In this document: piece by piece, positions 22,985-31,264 of the stretch | How the letters are laid out: every line of letters begins with the position of its first letter | Position numbering within the stretch: position 1 is the first letter of the stretch | Assembly: GCA_964367905.1 (NCBI GenBank) | Contig: CAYIZP010000024.1 | Location: 1-46,126, forward strand | Reading direction: 5' to 3' | DNA from: CAUPWF01 sp964367905 | Lineage (GTDB): Bacteria > Bacillota > Clostridia > Lachnospirales > Lachnospiraceae | Length of the DNA: 46,126 nt | Program-made: the position numbers and the translations under genes | Notes under the pieces: model-generated | What the model was told of the DNA's origin: nothing | Databases searched by the model: none | Seen by the model: the letters and a program-made list of their open reading frames with translations, nothing else

Positions 22985-23515
22985 TTATACTAGTTCTAGT
23001 AATACTTCCATCGCTGCATCACCTTTACGAAGACCGATTTTAACGATACGTGTGTATCCACCGTTACGTCCTTCATATTTTGGTGCGATTTCGTCAAAGA
23101 TTTTTGACACTAGGTCTACTTCTTTGGCGCTCTTCTTCTTACCACCCTCTGGTCTTTCTTTTACAGGGTAAAGAACTTTAAGCATTTCTCTTCTTGCATG
23201 TAATCTTGATGGCATATCTTTTTTGATTGTCTTTTCAACTTCTTCATAAACAGTTACTTTCTTACCGTCTACTACTTCTTTTACTCTCTTACCATCTTGA
23301 TCTTTTTTCGCTACTTTAGCCATAACTTTTACTTCTTCAAAGTTATCTTTTTCTTTTACAGCTTTTGCAATGATTCCTTCCGCAATTTTACGGATTTCTT
23401 TTGCTTTTGCTTCTGTAGTAACAATTTTACCATTGTTTAACAATGCTGTTACTTGGTTTCTAATTAATGCTTTTCTTTGAGAAGATGTTCTTCCCAATTT
23501 TCTATATTTTGCCAT
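22985..23515 (-). CDS. rplQ: 50S ribosomal protein L17
   Basis: 176 residues, longer than the usual 112-120. The N-terminal MAKYRKLGRTSSQRKAL and the C-terminal RNGGYTRIVKIGLRKGDAA are canonical. Between about residues 52 and 105 there is an extra lysine/glutamate-rich stretch (containing VAKKDQDGKRVKEVVDGK) before the conserved SRLHARREML. Insertions of this type are seen in Lachnospiraceae. It is the last gene of the alpha operon, converging on folT across the long palindrome. Confidence 0.97.
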   Translation of the reverse strand: MAKYRKLGRTSSQRKALIRNQVTALLNNGKIVTTEAKAKEIRKIAEGIIAKAVKEKDNFEEVKVMAKVAKKDQDGKRVKEVVDGKKVTVYEEVEKTIKKDMPSRLHARREMLKVLYPVKERPEGGKKKSAKEVDLVSKIFDEIAPKYEGRNGGYTRIVKIGLRKGDAAMEVLLELV

Positions 23516-23572
23516 TTTACTTTTCCTCCATTAGTTCACATCTAATATGCCTGCGGTCTTACTATTAAATGC

Positions 23573-23604
23573 TGCCGACATACCCTTCGGATTTACTGTC
23601 GGCA
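23573..23604 (-). promoter_or_regulatory. intercistronic hairpin between rpoA and rplQ
   Basis: TGCCGACA/TGTCGGCA, a perfect 8-bp stem with a 16-base loop in the 101-base rpoA-rplQ gap. There is no T run, so it may be a processing or stability element. Confidence 0.4.
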
Positions 23605-23616
23605 TACACCTAGTTT

Positions 23617-24576
23617 CTATTCTTCTCCTTGGGTTAATTCTAATCCAAGTTCTTTTAACTTCGCTAAAACTTCTTCCAATGACTTACGTCCTAAGTTACG
23701 AACCTTCATCATATCTTCTGGAGTTTTATTCGTAAGTTCTTCTACTGTATTAATTCCAGCTCTCTTTAAGCAGTTGTATGAACGAACTGAAAGTTCTAAT
23801 TCATCGATGCTCATCTCAAGAGCTTTTTCTTTTTCGTCGTCTTCTTTCTCAATCATAACGTCTGCTACTTGAGCAACCTCTGATAAGTCAACGAATAATT
23901 TCAAATGCTCGTTTAACACTTTTGCTGCTAAGCTTACTGCTTCATCTGGTGCCAATGTACCATCTGTATACACATCAAGTGTTAACTTGTCATAATCAGT
24001 AATCTGACCAACACGTGTGTTTTCAACTGTAAGATTCACGCGCTCTACTGGTGTGTAGATTGAGTCAATCGCGATTACAGTCGCACCCATGTCTTCTGTT
24101 TTATTTTTGTCTGAACTGATGTAACCTCTACCTTTTGTAATGGTTAATTCCATATATAGTTTGCTATCTGCGCCACCGTTTAATGTTGCGATAACTGTCT
24201 CAGGATTCATGATTTCGAGGTCTTGATCAACTTGAATATCAGCACCTGTAACAACACCTTCACCCGAAAACTCGATATATGCAGTTTTAGGCTCATCTGT
24301 TTCTGAAGTGTTCTTAATTGCCAATCCCTTCAAGTTCATAATTATCTCAGTCACATCTTCTTTAACACCTGGAATTGAACTAAACTCATGTAATACTCCA
24401 TCAATCTTAACTTGACTTACTGCAGCACCCGGTAAAGTTGATAACATGATTCTTCTCAAAGAATTTCCTAGAGTTGTACCATATCCTCTTTCCAAAGGCT
24501 CTACTACAAATTTGCCATACTTTTTATCATCTGAAATCTCAGTAATTTCAATATTTGGTTTGTTAAAATCAAACAC
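23617..24576 (-). CDS. rpoA: RNA polymerase subunit alpha
   Basis: 319 residues, GTG start 9 bases after AGGAGG. The N-terminal dimerisation domain (about 1-230) has the typical PLERGYGTTLGNSLRRIML. An acidic linker follows, then the C-terminal domain (about 250-315) with RSYNCLKRAGINTVEEL and MKVRNLGRKSLEEV, which contacts UP elements and activators. It is in the standard place between rpsD and rplQ. Confidence 0.98.
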   Translation of the reverse strand: MFDFNKPNIEITEISDDKKYGKFVVEPLERGYGTTLGNSLRRIMLSTLPGAAVSQVKIDGVLHEFSSIPGVKEDVTEIIMNLKGLAIKNTSETDEPKTAYIEFSGEGVVTGADIQVDQDLEIMNPETVIATLNGGADSKLYMELTITKGRGYISSDKNKTEDMGATVIAIDSIYTPVERVNLTVENTRVGQITDYDKLTLDVYTDGTLAPDEAVSLAAKVLNEHLKLFVDLSEVAQVADVMIEKEDDEKEKALEMSIDELELSVRSYNCLKRAGINTVEELTNKTPEDMMKVRNLGRKSLEEVLAKLKELGLELTQGEE

Positions 24577-24618
24577 TTCAAAGCACCTCCTGCCGTGAGT
24601 AGTCTCAAGTTACATATC

Positions 24619-25212
24619 CTATCTAGAATATAATTCGACGATAAGCATTTCATCTACAGGAACATCAATCGCTTCTCTTGTTGGAAGTTGTTTTACTGCT
24701 CCTTTTAAGCTTTCACCATCAAAGTCAACCCAATCAGGTAACATACGTCCACCTGTTGCTTCAAGAATTTCTTTATATCTAGCTGATCCTTTGTGCTTTT
24801 CTTTGATTTCGATTGTATCTCCTGCTTTCACTAAGTAAGAAGGGATATTTACTTGCTTACCATTAACAAGAACGTGCTTGTGTCCAACGATTTGTCTCGC
24901 TTCTTTTCTTGTTCTTGCTAATCCCATACGGAATACTACGTTATCTAATCTTGATTCTAATAGAATCATAAGATTTTCACCTGTCATTCCGTGCATTTTG
25001 TGTGCCTTCTTGAAATAGTTTCTGAAAGGCTTCTCTAAAACGCCATAGATAAATTTCGCTTTTTGCTTCTCACGTAATTGAAGACCATACTCGCTCATTT
25101 TCTTATTAGCTCTTTTTAACTGTCTGTTAGATTTTTTATCAATTCCTAAAAAGATTGGATCCATTCCAAGTGATCTACATCTTTTAAGAACTGGAACTCT
25201 ATTTACTGCCAT
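24619..25212 (-). CDS. rpsD: 30S ribosomal protein S4
   Basis: 197 residues. It binds 16S rRNA and starts 30S assembly. The S4 RNA-binding domain is at about 86-150 (RLDNVVFRMGLARTRKEARQ). The N-terminal zinc-knuckle cysteines of the C+ type are absent, so it is the C- form. In E. coli S4 represses the alpha operon by binding the rpsM leader; the long leader before rpsM here is a candidate for similar control. Confidence 0.97.
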   Translation of the reverse strand: MAVNRVPVLKRCRSLGMDPIFLGIDKKSNRQLKRANKKMSEYGLQLREKQKAKFIYGVLEKPFRNYFKKAHKMHGMTGENLMILLESRLDNVVFRMGLARTRKEARQIVGHKHVLVNGKQVNIPSYLVKAGDTIEIKEKHKGSARYKEILEATGGRMLPDWVDFDGESLKGAVKQLPTREAIDVPVDEMLIVELYSR

Positions 25213-25269
25213 GCTCTTTTTCCTCCTAAAATATTAGCCGTTCTCAATAATATAATTGCTCGACTATCA

Positions 25270-25665
25270 CTAAACTCTTCTACGTTTTGGTGGGCGACAA
25301 CCGTTATGTGGTACAGGTGTCACATCTTTAATACTGATTACATCGATGCCACATGCTTGAAGTGCACGAATTGCTGCTTCTCTCCCTGATCCTGGTCCTT
25401 TTACGAAAACATCTACTGTTTTCAAACCATGTACCACTGCCGCTTTAGCTGCTGTTTCTGCCGCCATTTGAGCTGCATAAGGAGTAGATTTTCTTGAACC
25501 TCTAAATCCCAGACCACCTGCACTTGCCCATGAAAGAGCATTTCCTGCTGCATCAGTTAATGTTACGATTGTGTTATTAAATGATGATTGAATGTGCGCT
25601 TGTCCGCGTTCAACGTTTTTCTTGACACGTTTCTTTGTCACTTTTTTTGTAACTTTCTTAGCCAT
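25270..25665 (-). CDS. rpsK: 30S ribosomal protein S11
   Basis: 131 residues. A lysine-rich N-terminal extension is followed by GQAHIQSSFNNTIVTLTD and the C-terminal VTPVPHNGCRPPKRRRV, both diagnostic. It lies on the 30S platform. Cotranscribed between rpsM (29-base gap) and rpsD. Confidence 0.98.
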   Translation of the reverse strand: MAKKVTKKVTKKRVKKNVERGQAHIQSSFNNTIVTLTDAAGNALSWASAGGLGFRGSRKSTPYAAQMAAETAAKAAVVHGLKTVDVFVKGPGSGREAAIRALQACGIDVISIKDVTPVPHNGCRPPKRRRV

Positions 25666-25694
25666 AATAAACTAACCTACACTTTCCTTAATTA

Positions 25695-26063
25695 TTATTT
25701 TTTCTTGTTCGCTACTGTTCTCTTAGGACCTTTTCTTGTTCTAGCATTTGTCTTAGTCTTTTGTCCACGTACAGGAAGTCCACGTCTGTGACGGATACCT
25801 CTGTAACATCCAATTTCTTGTAGTCTCTTGATGTTAAGAGCGATTTCTCTACGTAAATCCCCCTCAACCATTTGTGTTTCGTCAATGATTGCACTGATTG
25901 CCTTTACATCTTCATCTGTTAGATCTCTGCATCTTGTACTAGGATCTACTTTTGCCTCTGCTAAAATACGAGTTGCGCTTGTTCTACCAATTCCGTAGAT
26001 ATAAGTCAATCCGATTTCAACGCGCTTGTCTCTTGGTAAGTCTACACCAGCAATACGAGCCAT
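25695..26063 (-). CDS. rpsM: 30S ribosomal protein S13
   Basis: 122 residues from ATG (ARIAGVDLPRDKRVEIGL), with GGAGG 9 bases upstream; five extra upstream codons are open but contain the ribosome-binding site. The HRRGLPVRGQKTKTNART tail contacts the tRNA P site. It is the first gene of the alpha operon here, preceded by a leader of nearly 300 bases with no gene. Confidence 0.97.
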   Translation of the reverse strand: MARIAGVDLPRDKRVEIGLTYIYGIGRTSATRILAEAKVDPSTRCRDLTDEDVKAISAIIDETQMVEGDLRREIALNIKRLQEIGCYRGIRHRRGLPVRGQKTKTNARTRKGPKRTVANKKK

Positions 26064-26362
26064 GTGATTTTCCTCCATTTTGAATCTTATTTTAATATTG
26101 TCTCAAATAGGGACCGCAATGCAAGCTTCTTTCCTTGGAAATATCTTCCATCACGTCCAGGCAATTATATAGAAACTCTATACACCGCCCTTTCTGGACT
26201 GAATGATGTCCAGCATTGTAAGCAATATATTGTGAAGATGTTCCCCACTATATATTTCATAGCATCCCACCATCGTACACACTACCAGGTGTGTCATGCT
26301 ACAGCCGCTTAAATTGTGTACCGCTCTTGCGGTTCTCAAGCAAAATTCGTTAATTATTCTAA
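26064..26362 (-). promoter_or_regulatory. long structured leader between rpmJ and rpsM
   Basis: This gap of about 300 bases has no ORF I support but several stems on the minus strand. They are GTTAATTA/TAATTAAC over the rpmJ stop, ACCGC/GCGGT (26333-26320), TAGCAT/ATGCTA enclosing ACACAC/GTGTGT (26301-26260), CTGGAC/GTCCAG (26213-26194), and TATAGA/TCTATA (26182-26168). The length and position match an autoregulatory leader of the alpha operon, where S4 is the known repressor in E. coli. No published Firmicute motif was recognised. Confidence 0.55.
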
Positions 26363-26476
26363 TTAACCTTGTCTCTGCTTGTGCTTAGGATTTTCGCAAA
26401 TTACGCGAATGCTTCCTTTTCTTCTGATAATTTTGCATTTTTCGCAAATTGGTTTTACTGATGATCTAACCTTCAC
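26363..26476 (-). CDS. rpmJ: 50S ribosomal protein L36
   Basis: 37 residues from a GTG start placed 7 bases after AGGAGG. The zinc ligands C11, C14, C27 and H32 are present (CEKCKIIRRKG and CENPKH), so it is the zinc-containing form. A longer in-frame reading from 26635 would be an artefact that crosses the ribosome-binding site. Confidence 0.95.
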   Translation of the reverse strand: MKVRSSVKPICEKCKIIRRKGSIRVICENPKHKQRQG

Positions 26477-26544
26477 GTCAAATCCTCCTTTCATCCACTG
26501 CTTTGCCAATAAAGTACAGACTCTCTGCCATTTTAGATGACAAA

Positions 26545-26586
26545 TGTCCGAATAATAGTATATCATTCGGACACTAGTAAAGTCAA
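26545..26586 (-). promoter_or_regulatory. promoter overlapping a palindrome, infA-rpmJ gap
   Basis: On the minus strand TTGACT (26586-26581), 18 bases, TATACT (26562-26557). A 9-bp inverted repeat, TGTCCGAAT/ATTCGGACA (26545-26553 and 26565-26573), overlaps the spacer and -10. This would start transcription just inside the cluster, before rpmJ and the alpha operon, and the palindrome could be an operator or an RNA hairpin. Confidence 0.55.
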
Positions 26587-26594
26587 CAGTTTTT

Positions 26595-26813
26595 TTATTT
26601 ATCTCTCCAAATAATTCTTCCTTTAGAAAGGTCATATGGTGATAACTCTAATGTTACCTTATCACCTGGCAATATTTTGATAAAATTCATACGCAATTTT
26701 CCACTGATATGAGCCAATACTTGATGCCCATTCTCTAGTTCTACTTGAAACATTGCGTTTGGCAATTTTTCTACTACTGTTCCTTCAATTTCAATTACAT
26801 CAGCTTTTGACAT
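26595..26813 (-). CDS. infA: translation initiation factor IF-1
   Basis: 72 residues. A single S1-like OB fold with the diagnostic IEGTVVEKLPNAMFQVELEN and ILPGDKVTLELSPYDLSKGR. It binds the 30S A site during initiation. Start ATG behind AGGAGG; position between map and rpmJ is the usual Gram-positive one. Confidence 0.98.
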   Translation of the reverse strand: MSKADVIEIEGTVVEKLPNAMFQVELENGHQVLAHISGKLRMNFIKILPGDKVTLELSPYDLSKGRIIWRDK

Positions 26814-26860
26814 GCTAATCCTCCTAGTTTTTCATTCTTACTTATTTATTCAATACGTTT

Positions 26861-27619
26861 CTATCTGTTATTCAGTGTCAACAAAATCGGTTCACCCTCT
26901 GTGATTAATACTGTATTCTCATAGTGGGCTGAAGGCTTTCCATCTCGTGTAACCACGGTCCAGTCATCTTCTAACCACCATACTTCATGAGTTCCCATAT
27001 TAATCATTGGTTCGATTGCAAGCACCATCCCCGCTCTTAGCTTTGGTCCCCTTCTGTGTTGTTTAAAATTTGGCACATCTGGGCTTTCATGTAGCTTTGC
27101 TCCAATTCCATGTCCTGTCAAATCTCTGACCACACCATAACCAAATTGTTCCACATACGCTCCGATTGCTGCCGATATATCATATACATGATATCCTTCT
27201 TTCGCAAACTTAATTCCTTCAAAAAAAGATTGTTTCGTCACTTGAATCAGGTCTTCTACTTCCTTCGTCCCTGTTCCGACGATATATGTTCTCGCAGCAT
27301 CTGAATGATAGCCTTTGTAACATACACCTGCATCAAGCCCAACCATGTCGCCGTCACCTATGATTCGTTTTGCACTTGGTATCCCATGAACAACTTCATC
27401 ATTGACAGATACACAGATAGAGGCTGGATATCCATTATAATTTAAAAATGATGGAATACAATCATACTTTCGTATCGCAGCTTCTCCAATTTTATCTATG
27501 TCTAGTGTTGACATTCCTTCTCGTAATGAATCTTTCAGTACTTCATGTACTTCCTCAAGAATCTTACCTGCTTCCGTCATCAATGCAATTTCTCTCGCTG
27601 ATTTTATAGTAATTGCCAT
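26861..27619 (-). CDS. map: type I methionine aminopeptidase
   Basis: 252 residues. Removes the initiator methionine from nascent proteins. The pita-bread fold metal ligands are visible in GLDAGVCYKGYHSDAARTY (two aspartates), GHGIGAKLHESP (histidine) and LAIEPMINMG, with the last glutamate in HYENTVLITE. It lies 3 bases after adk and so is translationally linked to it. Confidence 0.97.
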   Translation of the reverse strand: MAITIKSAREIALMTEAGKILEEVHEVLKDSLREGMSTLDIDKIGEAAIRKYDCIPSFLNYNGYPASICVSVNDEVVHGIPSAKRIIGDGDMVGLDAGVCYKGYHSDAARTYIVGTGTKEVEDLIQVTKQSFFEGIKFAKEGYHVYDISAAIGAYVEQFGYGVVRDLTGHGIGAKLHESPDVPNFKQHRRGPKLRAGMVLAIEPMINMGTHEVWWLEDDWTVVTRDGKPSAHYENTVLITEGEPILLTLNNR

Positions 27620-27622
27620 ATT

Positions 27623-28267
27623 TTATGCTCCTATAATCTCTACAATTGCTTGAAAAACTTCTTCTATGCCAATTGTTCCATCCACTTCAACCAAGATCTT
27701 TGAATTTGTATAATATTCGATTAATGGTTGTGTTTGCTCATGATAAACGCCTAAACGCTTTAGAACTGTTTCTGGTTGGTCATCATCACGAAGTACCAAC
27801 TTATTTTGACAAACATCGCATATGCCCTCAACCTTTGGTGGTGCATAGCTCACGTGATAAGTCGCACCGCAAACCAAGCACGCACGCCTTCCAGACATCC
27901 GTCTTACGATACTCTCATCTGGAACTTCTACATTGATTGCGTAGTCCACTTTTTGATCAAGTTTCGCTAATGCCTGATCCAATGCATCTGCCTGTGGGAT
28001 TGTTCTTGGGAATCCATCTAATACATATCCGTTTGCACAATCTTCTTGATTCAGTCGATCCACAACAAGGTCAACCACTAATTCATCTGGCACAAGCAGA
28101 CCTTGATCCATATATGTCTTCGCTTTTTTTCCTAGTTCTGTCCCATTCTTAATGTTTGCTCTGAAAATGTCCCCAGTTGAAATATGTGGAATGCTATACT
28201 TACTAGCAATCTTCTTTGCTTGTGTTCCTTTTCCAGCTCCTGGGGCACCTAACATAATTATCTTCAT
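27623..28267 (-). CDS. adk: adenylate kinase
   Basis: 214 residues. Interconverts AMP and ATP with two ADP. The P-loop GAPGAGKGTQ is at 7-16, and DGFPRTIPQADAL marks the core. The LID (about 125-160) carries four cysteines in CLVCGATYH and CDVCQNK, so it is the zinc-stabilised long form of Gram-positive bacteria. Between secY and map as usual. Confidence 0.98.
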   Translation of the reverse strand: MKIIMLGAPGAGKGTQAKKIASKYSIPHISTGDIFRANIKNGTELGKKAKTYMDQGLLVPDELVVDLVVDRLNQEDCANGYVLDGFPRTIPQADALDQALAKLDQKVDYAINVEVPDESIVRRMSGRRACLVCGATYHVSYAPPKVEGICDVCQNKLVLRDDDQPETVLKRLGVYHEQTQPLIEYYTNSKILVEVDGTIGIEEVFQAIVEIIGA

Positions 28268-28305
28268 AGCTACCTCCTATTTATTGAATTCTTTAACGAC
28301 TTTAA

Positions 28306-28337
28306 CTCGCAACATTTCATAAAGGAAAAATTGCGAG
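28306..28337 (-). promoter_or_regulatory. hairpin in the secY-adk gap
   Basis: CTCGCAA/TTGCGAG, a 7-bp stem with an 18-base loop in the 90-base intercistronic gap. No T run. Possibly a processing or attenuation element. Confidence 0.35.
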
Positions 28338-28357
28338 CTATTGTCTGATCGTATATC

Positions 28358-29674
28358 TTACTTATTTAAGAATCCTGTGTAATTTCGAACCAATAATTGT
28401 GACTCCACTTGCTTCATTGTATCTAGGATAACTCCTACAACGATGATAAGTGATGTTCCACCAAAGGATACTTGTGCCGCGAATACACCATTGAATAAAA
28501 TTGGTATAAACTGGATAAAGATTAATCCTACTGCTCCGATGATTACAATACGGTTTAAGATACCCGCAATAAAATCTGATGTTGACTTACCAGGTGTGAT
28601 ACCTGGAACGACTCCACCTCTTTTTCGTAAATTATTTGCTACTTCTATTGGATTAAATGTAATCGATGTATAGAAATATGCAAAGAATATAATCAATACG
28701 ATGTATACAAGGAATCCCCATGAATAATGTATTTTCTCTGGATTCAACCAATTGTTTGTGTTTAATCCATTTAAAATCTCGGCTCCAATTCCTGTTCCTT
28801 CTGCATTTCCTGTAAATGTAGCAATTAAGATTGGTAATTGCATGATAGAAGATGCGAAGATAATTGGAATTACACCTGAGGTATTTACTTTCAAAGGAAT
28901 GTGTGTTGATTGTCCACCAACTGTCTTCTTACCTTGAATTTTTTGTGAATATTGAACTGGGATTCTTCTCTGTCCACCTTGTAGAAGTACGATGAATACA
29001 ACCATTGCAATAACCACTAATACGATAATAGCAATTGCTAATGCTGCCATACCGATGTTTTTCCCAAATACAAACTGGTCGAATAATGTAGAGAAATCGC
29101 CTGGAATGCTCGAAACAATGTTAATCATTAAGACTACAGATATTCCGTTTCCAACTCCATTCTCTGTGATTCTCTCTCCAATCCACATTAGGAATGCTGA
29201 ACCTGCTGTCAATGTCAATACAACAACAGTCACGTTCATAAAGTTATATTCAACAAGTAACCCTTGTTGTCCAAATCCAATAGCAAGTGCTGTAGACTGG
29301 ATTAAAGCTAATATTACTGTTAAATATCTTGTGAAAGAAGCAATCTTCTTTCTTCCGTCTTCCCCATCCTTTTGCATTTCTTCTAATTTCGGAATTACAA
29401 TCGTCATAAGTTGCATGATGATAGAAGAAGTAATGTACGGTGTAATGCTAAGGGCAAATACAGACATCGCTGTAAATGACCCTCCGGTGAATGCATTGAA
29501 AAAGCTAAATGCATCCCCCGCTTGTGTTGCAAAGAAGTCTTGGATTACAGTTGGATCTACACCAGGTGTAGGCAACTGCGATCCGATTCTAATTACAACG
29601 AGCATCAAAAATGTATAGATTAATTTTCTGCGTACTTCCTCGACTTTGAAAGCCTGACGAATCGTTTCTATCAT
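28358..29674 (-). CDS. secY: preprotein translocase subunit SecY
   Basis: 438 residues with ten membrane helices; central pore subunit of the Sec translocon. The N-terminal RRKLIYTFLMLVVIRIGSQL, the plug-region FSFFNAFTGGSF and the cytosolic loop GQRRIPVQYSQK are typical. Its ATG overlaps the rplO stop by one base (TAATG), which couples the two. Confidence 0.98.
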   Translation of the reverse strand: MIETIRQAFKVEEVRRKLIYTFLMLVVIRIGSQLPTPGVDPTVIQDFFATQAGDAFSFFNAFTGGSFTAMSVFALSITPYITSSIIMQLMTIVIPKLEEMQKDGEDGRKKIASFTRYLTVILALIQSTALAIGFGQQGLLVEYNFMNVTVVVLTLTAGSAFLMWIGERITENGVGNGISVVLMINIVSSIPGDFSTLFDQFVFGKNIGMAALAIAIIVLVVIAMVVFIVLLQGGQRRIPVQYSQKIQGKKTVGGQSTHIPLKVNTSGVIPIIFASSIMQLPILIATFTGNAEGTGIGAEILNGLNTNNWLNPEKIHYSWGFLVYIVLIIFFAYFYTSITFNPIEVANNLRKRGGVVPGITPGKSTSDFIAGILNRIVIIGAVGLIFIQFIPILFNGVFAAQVSFGGTSLIIVVGVILDTMKQVESQLLVRNYTGFLNK

Positions 29675-30117
29675 TAGATCACCTCTGTTTTTCCACCAAG
29701 TGCCTCAATCTTCTCTACTGCAGATGCACTGAATGCATTTGCTTGAACTGTAAGCTTCTTAGTTAGTTCTCCGTTTCCAAGAATTTTAACTCCGTCTTTA
29801 GGGTTTCTTACGATACCTGTTTCGATCAATGTTTCTACAGAAACTGTAGCTCCATCTTCGAACATTTCTAATGCGCTAATGTTAATACCAACGATTGTCT
29901 TAGAGTTTCTGCATGTGAAACCTCTCTTTGGTATTCTTCTATATAGTGGCATTTGTCCACCTTCGAATCCTGGTCTAACTCCTCCACCAGAACGCGCTTT
30001 TTGTCCTTTGTGTCCTCTTCCGGCTGTTTTACCATTACCAGAACCATGTCCACGACCTTTTCTAAAGTTATCGCTGTGTTTTGAACCATCAGCAGGTCTT
30101 AAATTAGATAAGTCCAT
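29674..30117 (-). CDS. rplO: 50S ribosomal protein L15
   Basis: 147 residues. The glycine-rich basic N-terminal region (RKGRGHGSGNGKTAGRGHKG) and the folded C-terminal part ending in ALGGKTEVI are standard. Late 50S assembly protein; one-base overlap with secY. Confidence 0.98.
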   Translation of the reverse strand: MDLSNLRPADGSKHSDNFRKGRGHGSGNGKTAGRGHKGQKARSGGGVRPGFEGGQMPLYRRIPKRGFTCRNSKTIVGINISALEMFEDGATVSVETLIETGIVRNPKDGVKILGNGELTKKLTVQANAFSASAVEKIEALGGKTEVI

Positions 30118-30154
30118 TGTTTTACCTCCTTACTTTATTAGTAGTGTCTCACTC

Positions 30155-30334
30155 TTAAGCTTCTTCTACTTTTACTAAATGTTGTACTTGTTGTACCATT
30201 CCACGTGTTGCAGCGTTGTCCGGTAAAACAACAGTTTTATTTAATTTTTTCAATCCCAATGCAGCTACTGTTCTTCTGTGTTTTGGAATTGCACCAATTG
30301 TTGATTTCACTAATGTGATTTTTAATTCTGCCAT
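30155..30334 (-). CDS. rpmD: 50S ribosomal protein L30
   Basis: 59 residues, short enough to be missed by length filters. Starts MAELKITLVKSTIGAIPKHR and contains ALGLKKLNKTVVLPDN, the family signature, with a GMVQQVQHLVKVEE tail. ATG behind AAGGAGG; 13 bases after rpsE and 37 bases before rplO. Confidence 0.96.
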   Translation of the reverse strand: MAELKITLVKSTIGAIPKHRRTVAALGLKKLNKTVVLPDNAATRGMVQQVQHLVKVEEA

Positions 30335-30347
30335 CTTTATGTCCTCC

Positions 30348-30857
30348 TTAGCCCAAGATCTCTTCTACAGATTTCCCGCGAAGTTTTGCAACTTGCTCTG
30401 GAGTTTTTACTGCTTTCAAACCTTCAAGTGTTGCAAGAACAACGTTTTGCTTGTTGTTTGAACCTAAAGATTTTGTACGGATGTTTTTAATTCCTGCCAT
30501 CTCTACAACAGCACGTGCTGGACCACCAGCGATAACTCCTGTACCTTCTTTTGCTTTTTTAAGCAATACAGATGCACCAACAAATTTACCCATTGTATCA
30601 TGTGTAATACTAGCGTTTTCATCTAAAGTAACAGCGATCATGTTTTTCATAGCATCTTCTTTTCCTTTGCGGATTGCTTCAGGAATCTCTGTTGCTTTTC
30701 CAAGACCTGCTCCTACGTGACCATTTCCATCACCAACAACTACTAGAGCTGTGAATCTGAAGTTACGACCACCTTTAACTACTTTCGTTACACGTTTGAT
30801 TGATACTACTTTTTCTGTTAGCTCTAATTGACTAGCATCAATATGTTTGCGTTTCAT
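30348..30857 (-). CDS. rpsE: 30S ribosomal protein S5
   Basis: 169 residues. The N-terminal double-stranded RNA-binding-like domain has VVKGGRNFRFTALVVVGDGN; the C-terminal domain has GVIAGGPARAVVEMAGI. It is involved in decoding accuracy and mRNA entry. Confidence 0.98.
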   Translation of the reverse strand: MKRKHIDASQLELTEKVVSIKRVTKVVKGGRNFRFTALVVVGDGNGHVGAGLGKATEIPEAIRKGKEDAMKNMIAVTLDENASITHDTMGKFVGASVLLKKAKEGTGVIAGGPARAVVEMAGIKNIRTKSLGSNNKQNVVLATLEGLKAVKTPEQVAKLRGKSVEEILG

Positions 30858-30877
30858 GTGTTATCCTCCTTCAAATT

Positions 30878-31246
30878 CTAGAAATTAAGTCCAGCTTCTC
30901 TAGCCGCGTCAGCTACTGCTGCTACTTTACCATGATAGATAAATCCGCCTCTGTCGAATACTACGTCTTTAATTCCTTTTTCAATTGCTTTTTTTGCAAT
31001 TACAGTTCCTAAAAGTGTTGCTGCCTCTACGTTGTTTGTCTTATCTAATTCTGCTTTCACTTCTTTTTGAAGAGTGGATGCAGAAACTAGTGTGTTTCCA
31101 ACTGTATCATCAATGATTTGAGCATACATATGATTGTTACTTCTAAATACTGCTAAACGTGGACACGCAGCTGTTCCGCTAAAACGATTACGTATTTTTT
31201 TGTGTTTCTTAACACGAATTTTTTGTCTTGATTTCTTACTAACCAT
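30878..31246 (-). CDS. rplR: 50S ribosomal protein L18
   Basis: 122 residues. A basic N-terminal end (KKHKKIRNRFSGTAACPRLA) and the DVVFDRGGFIYHGKVAAVAD segment identify it. It binds 5S rRNA together with L5. Confidence 0.98.
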   Translation of the reverse strand: MVSKKSRQKIRVKKHKKIRNRFSGTAACPRLAVFRSNNHMYAQIIDDTVGNTLVSASTLQKEVKAELDKTNNVEAATLLGTVIAKKAIEKGIKDVVFDRGGFIYHGKVAAVADAAREAGLNF

Positions 31247-31264
31247 TAGTCACACCCTCCTTAA

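Noticed and set aside
26079..26312. Plus-strand ORF opposite the rpsM leader
   Set aside because: No ribosome-binding site, composition unlike a protein, and the region is better explained as a structured leader on the other strand.
28992..29618. 208-codon plus-strand ORF antisense to secY
   Set aside because: It mirrors the hydrophobic codon pattern of secY in another frame and lacks a ribosome-binding site; similar long shadows lie opposite other ribosomal genes.
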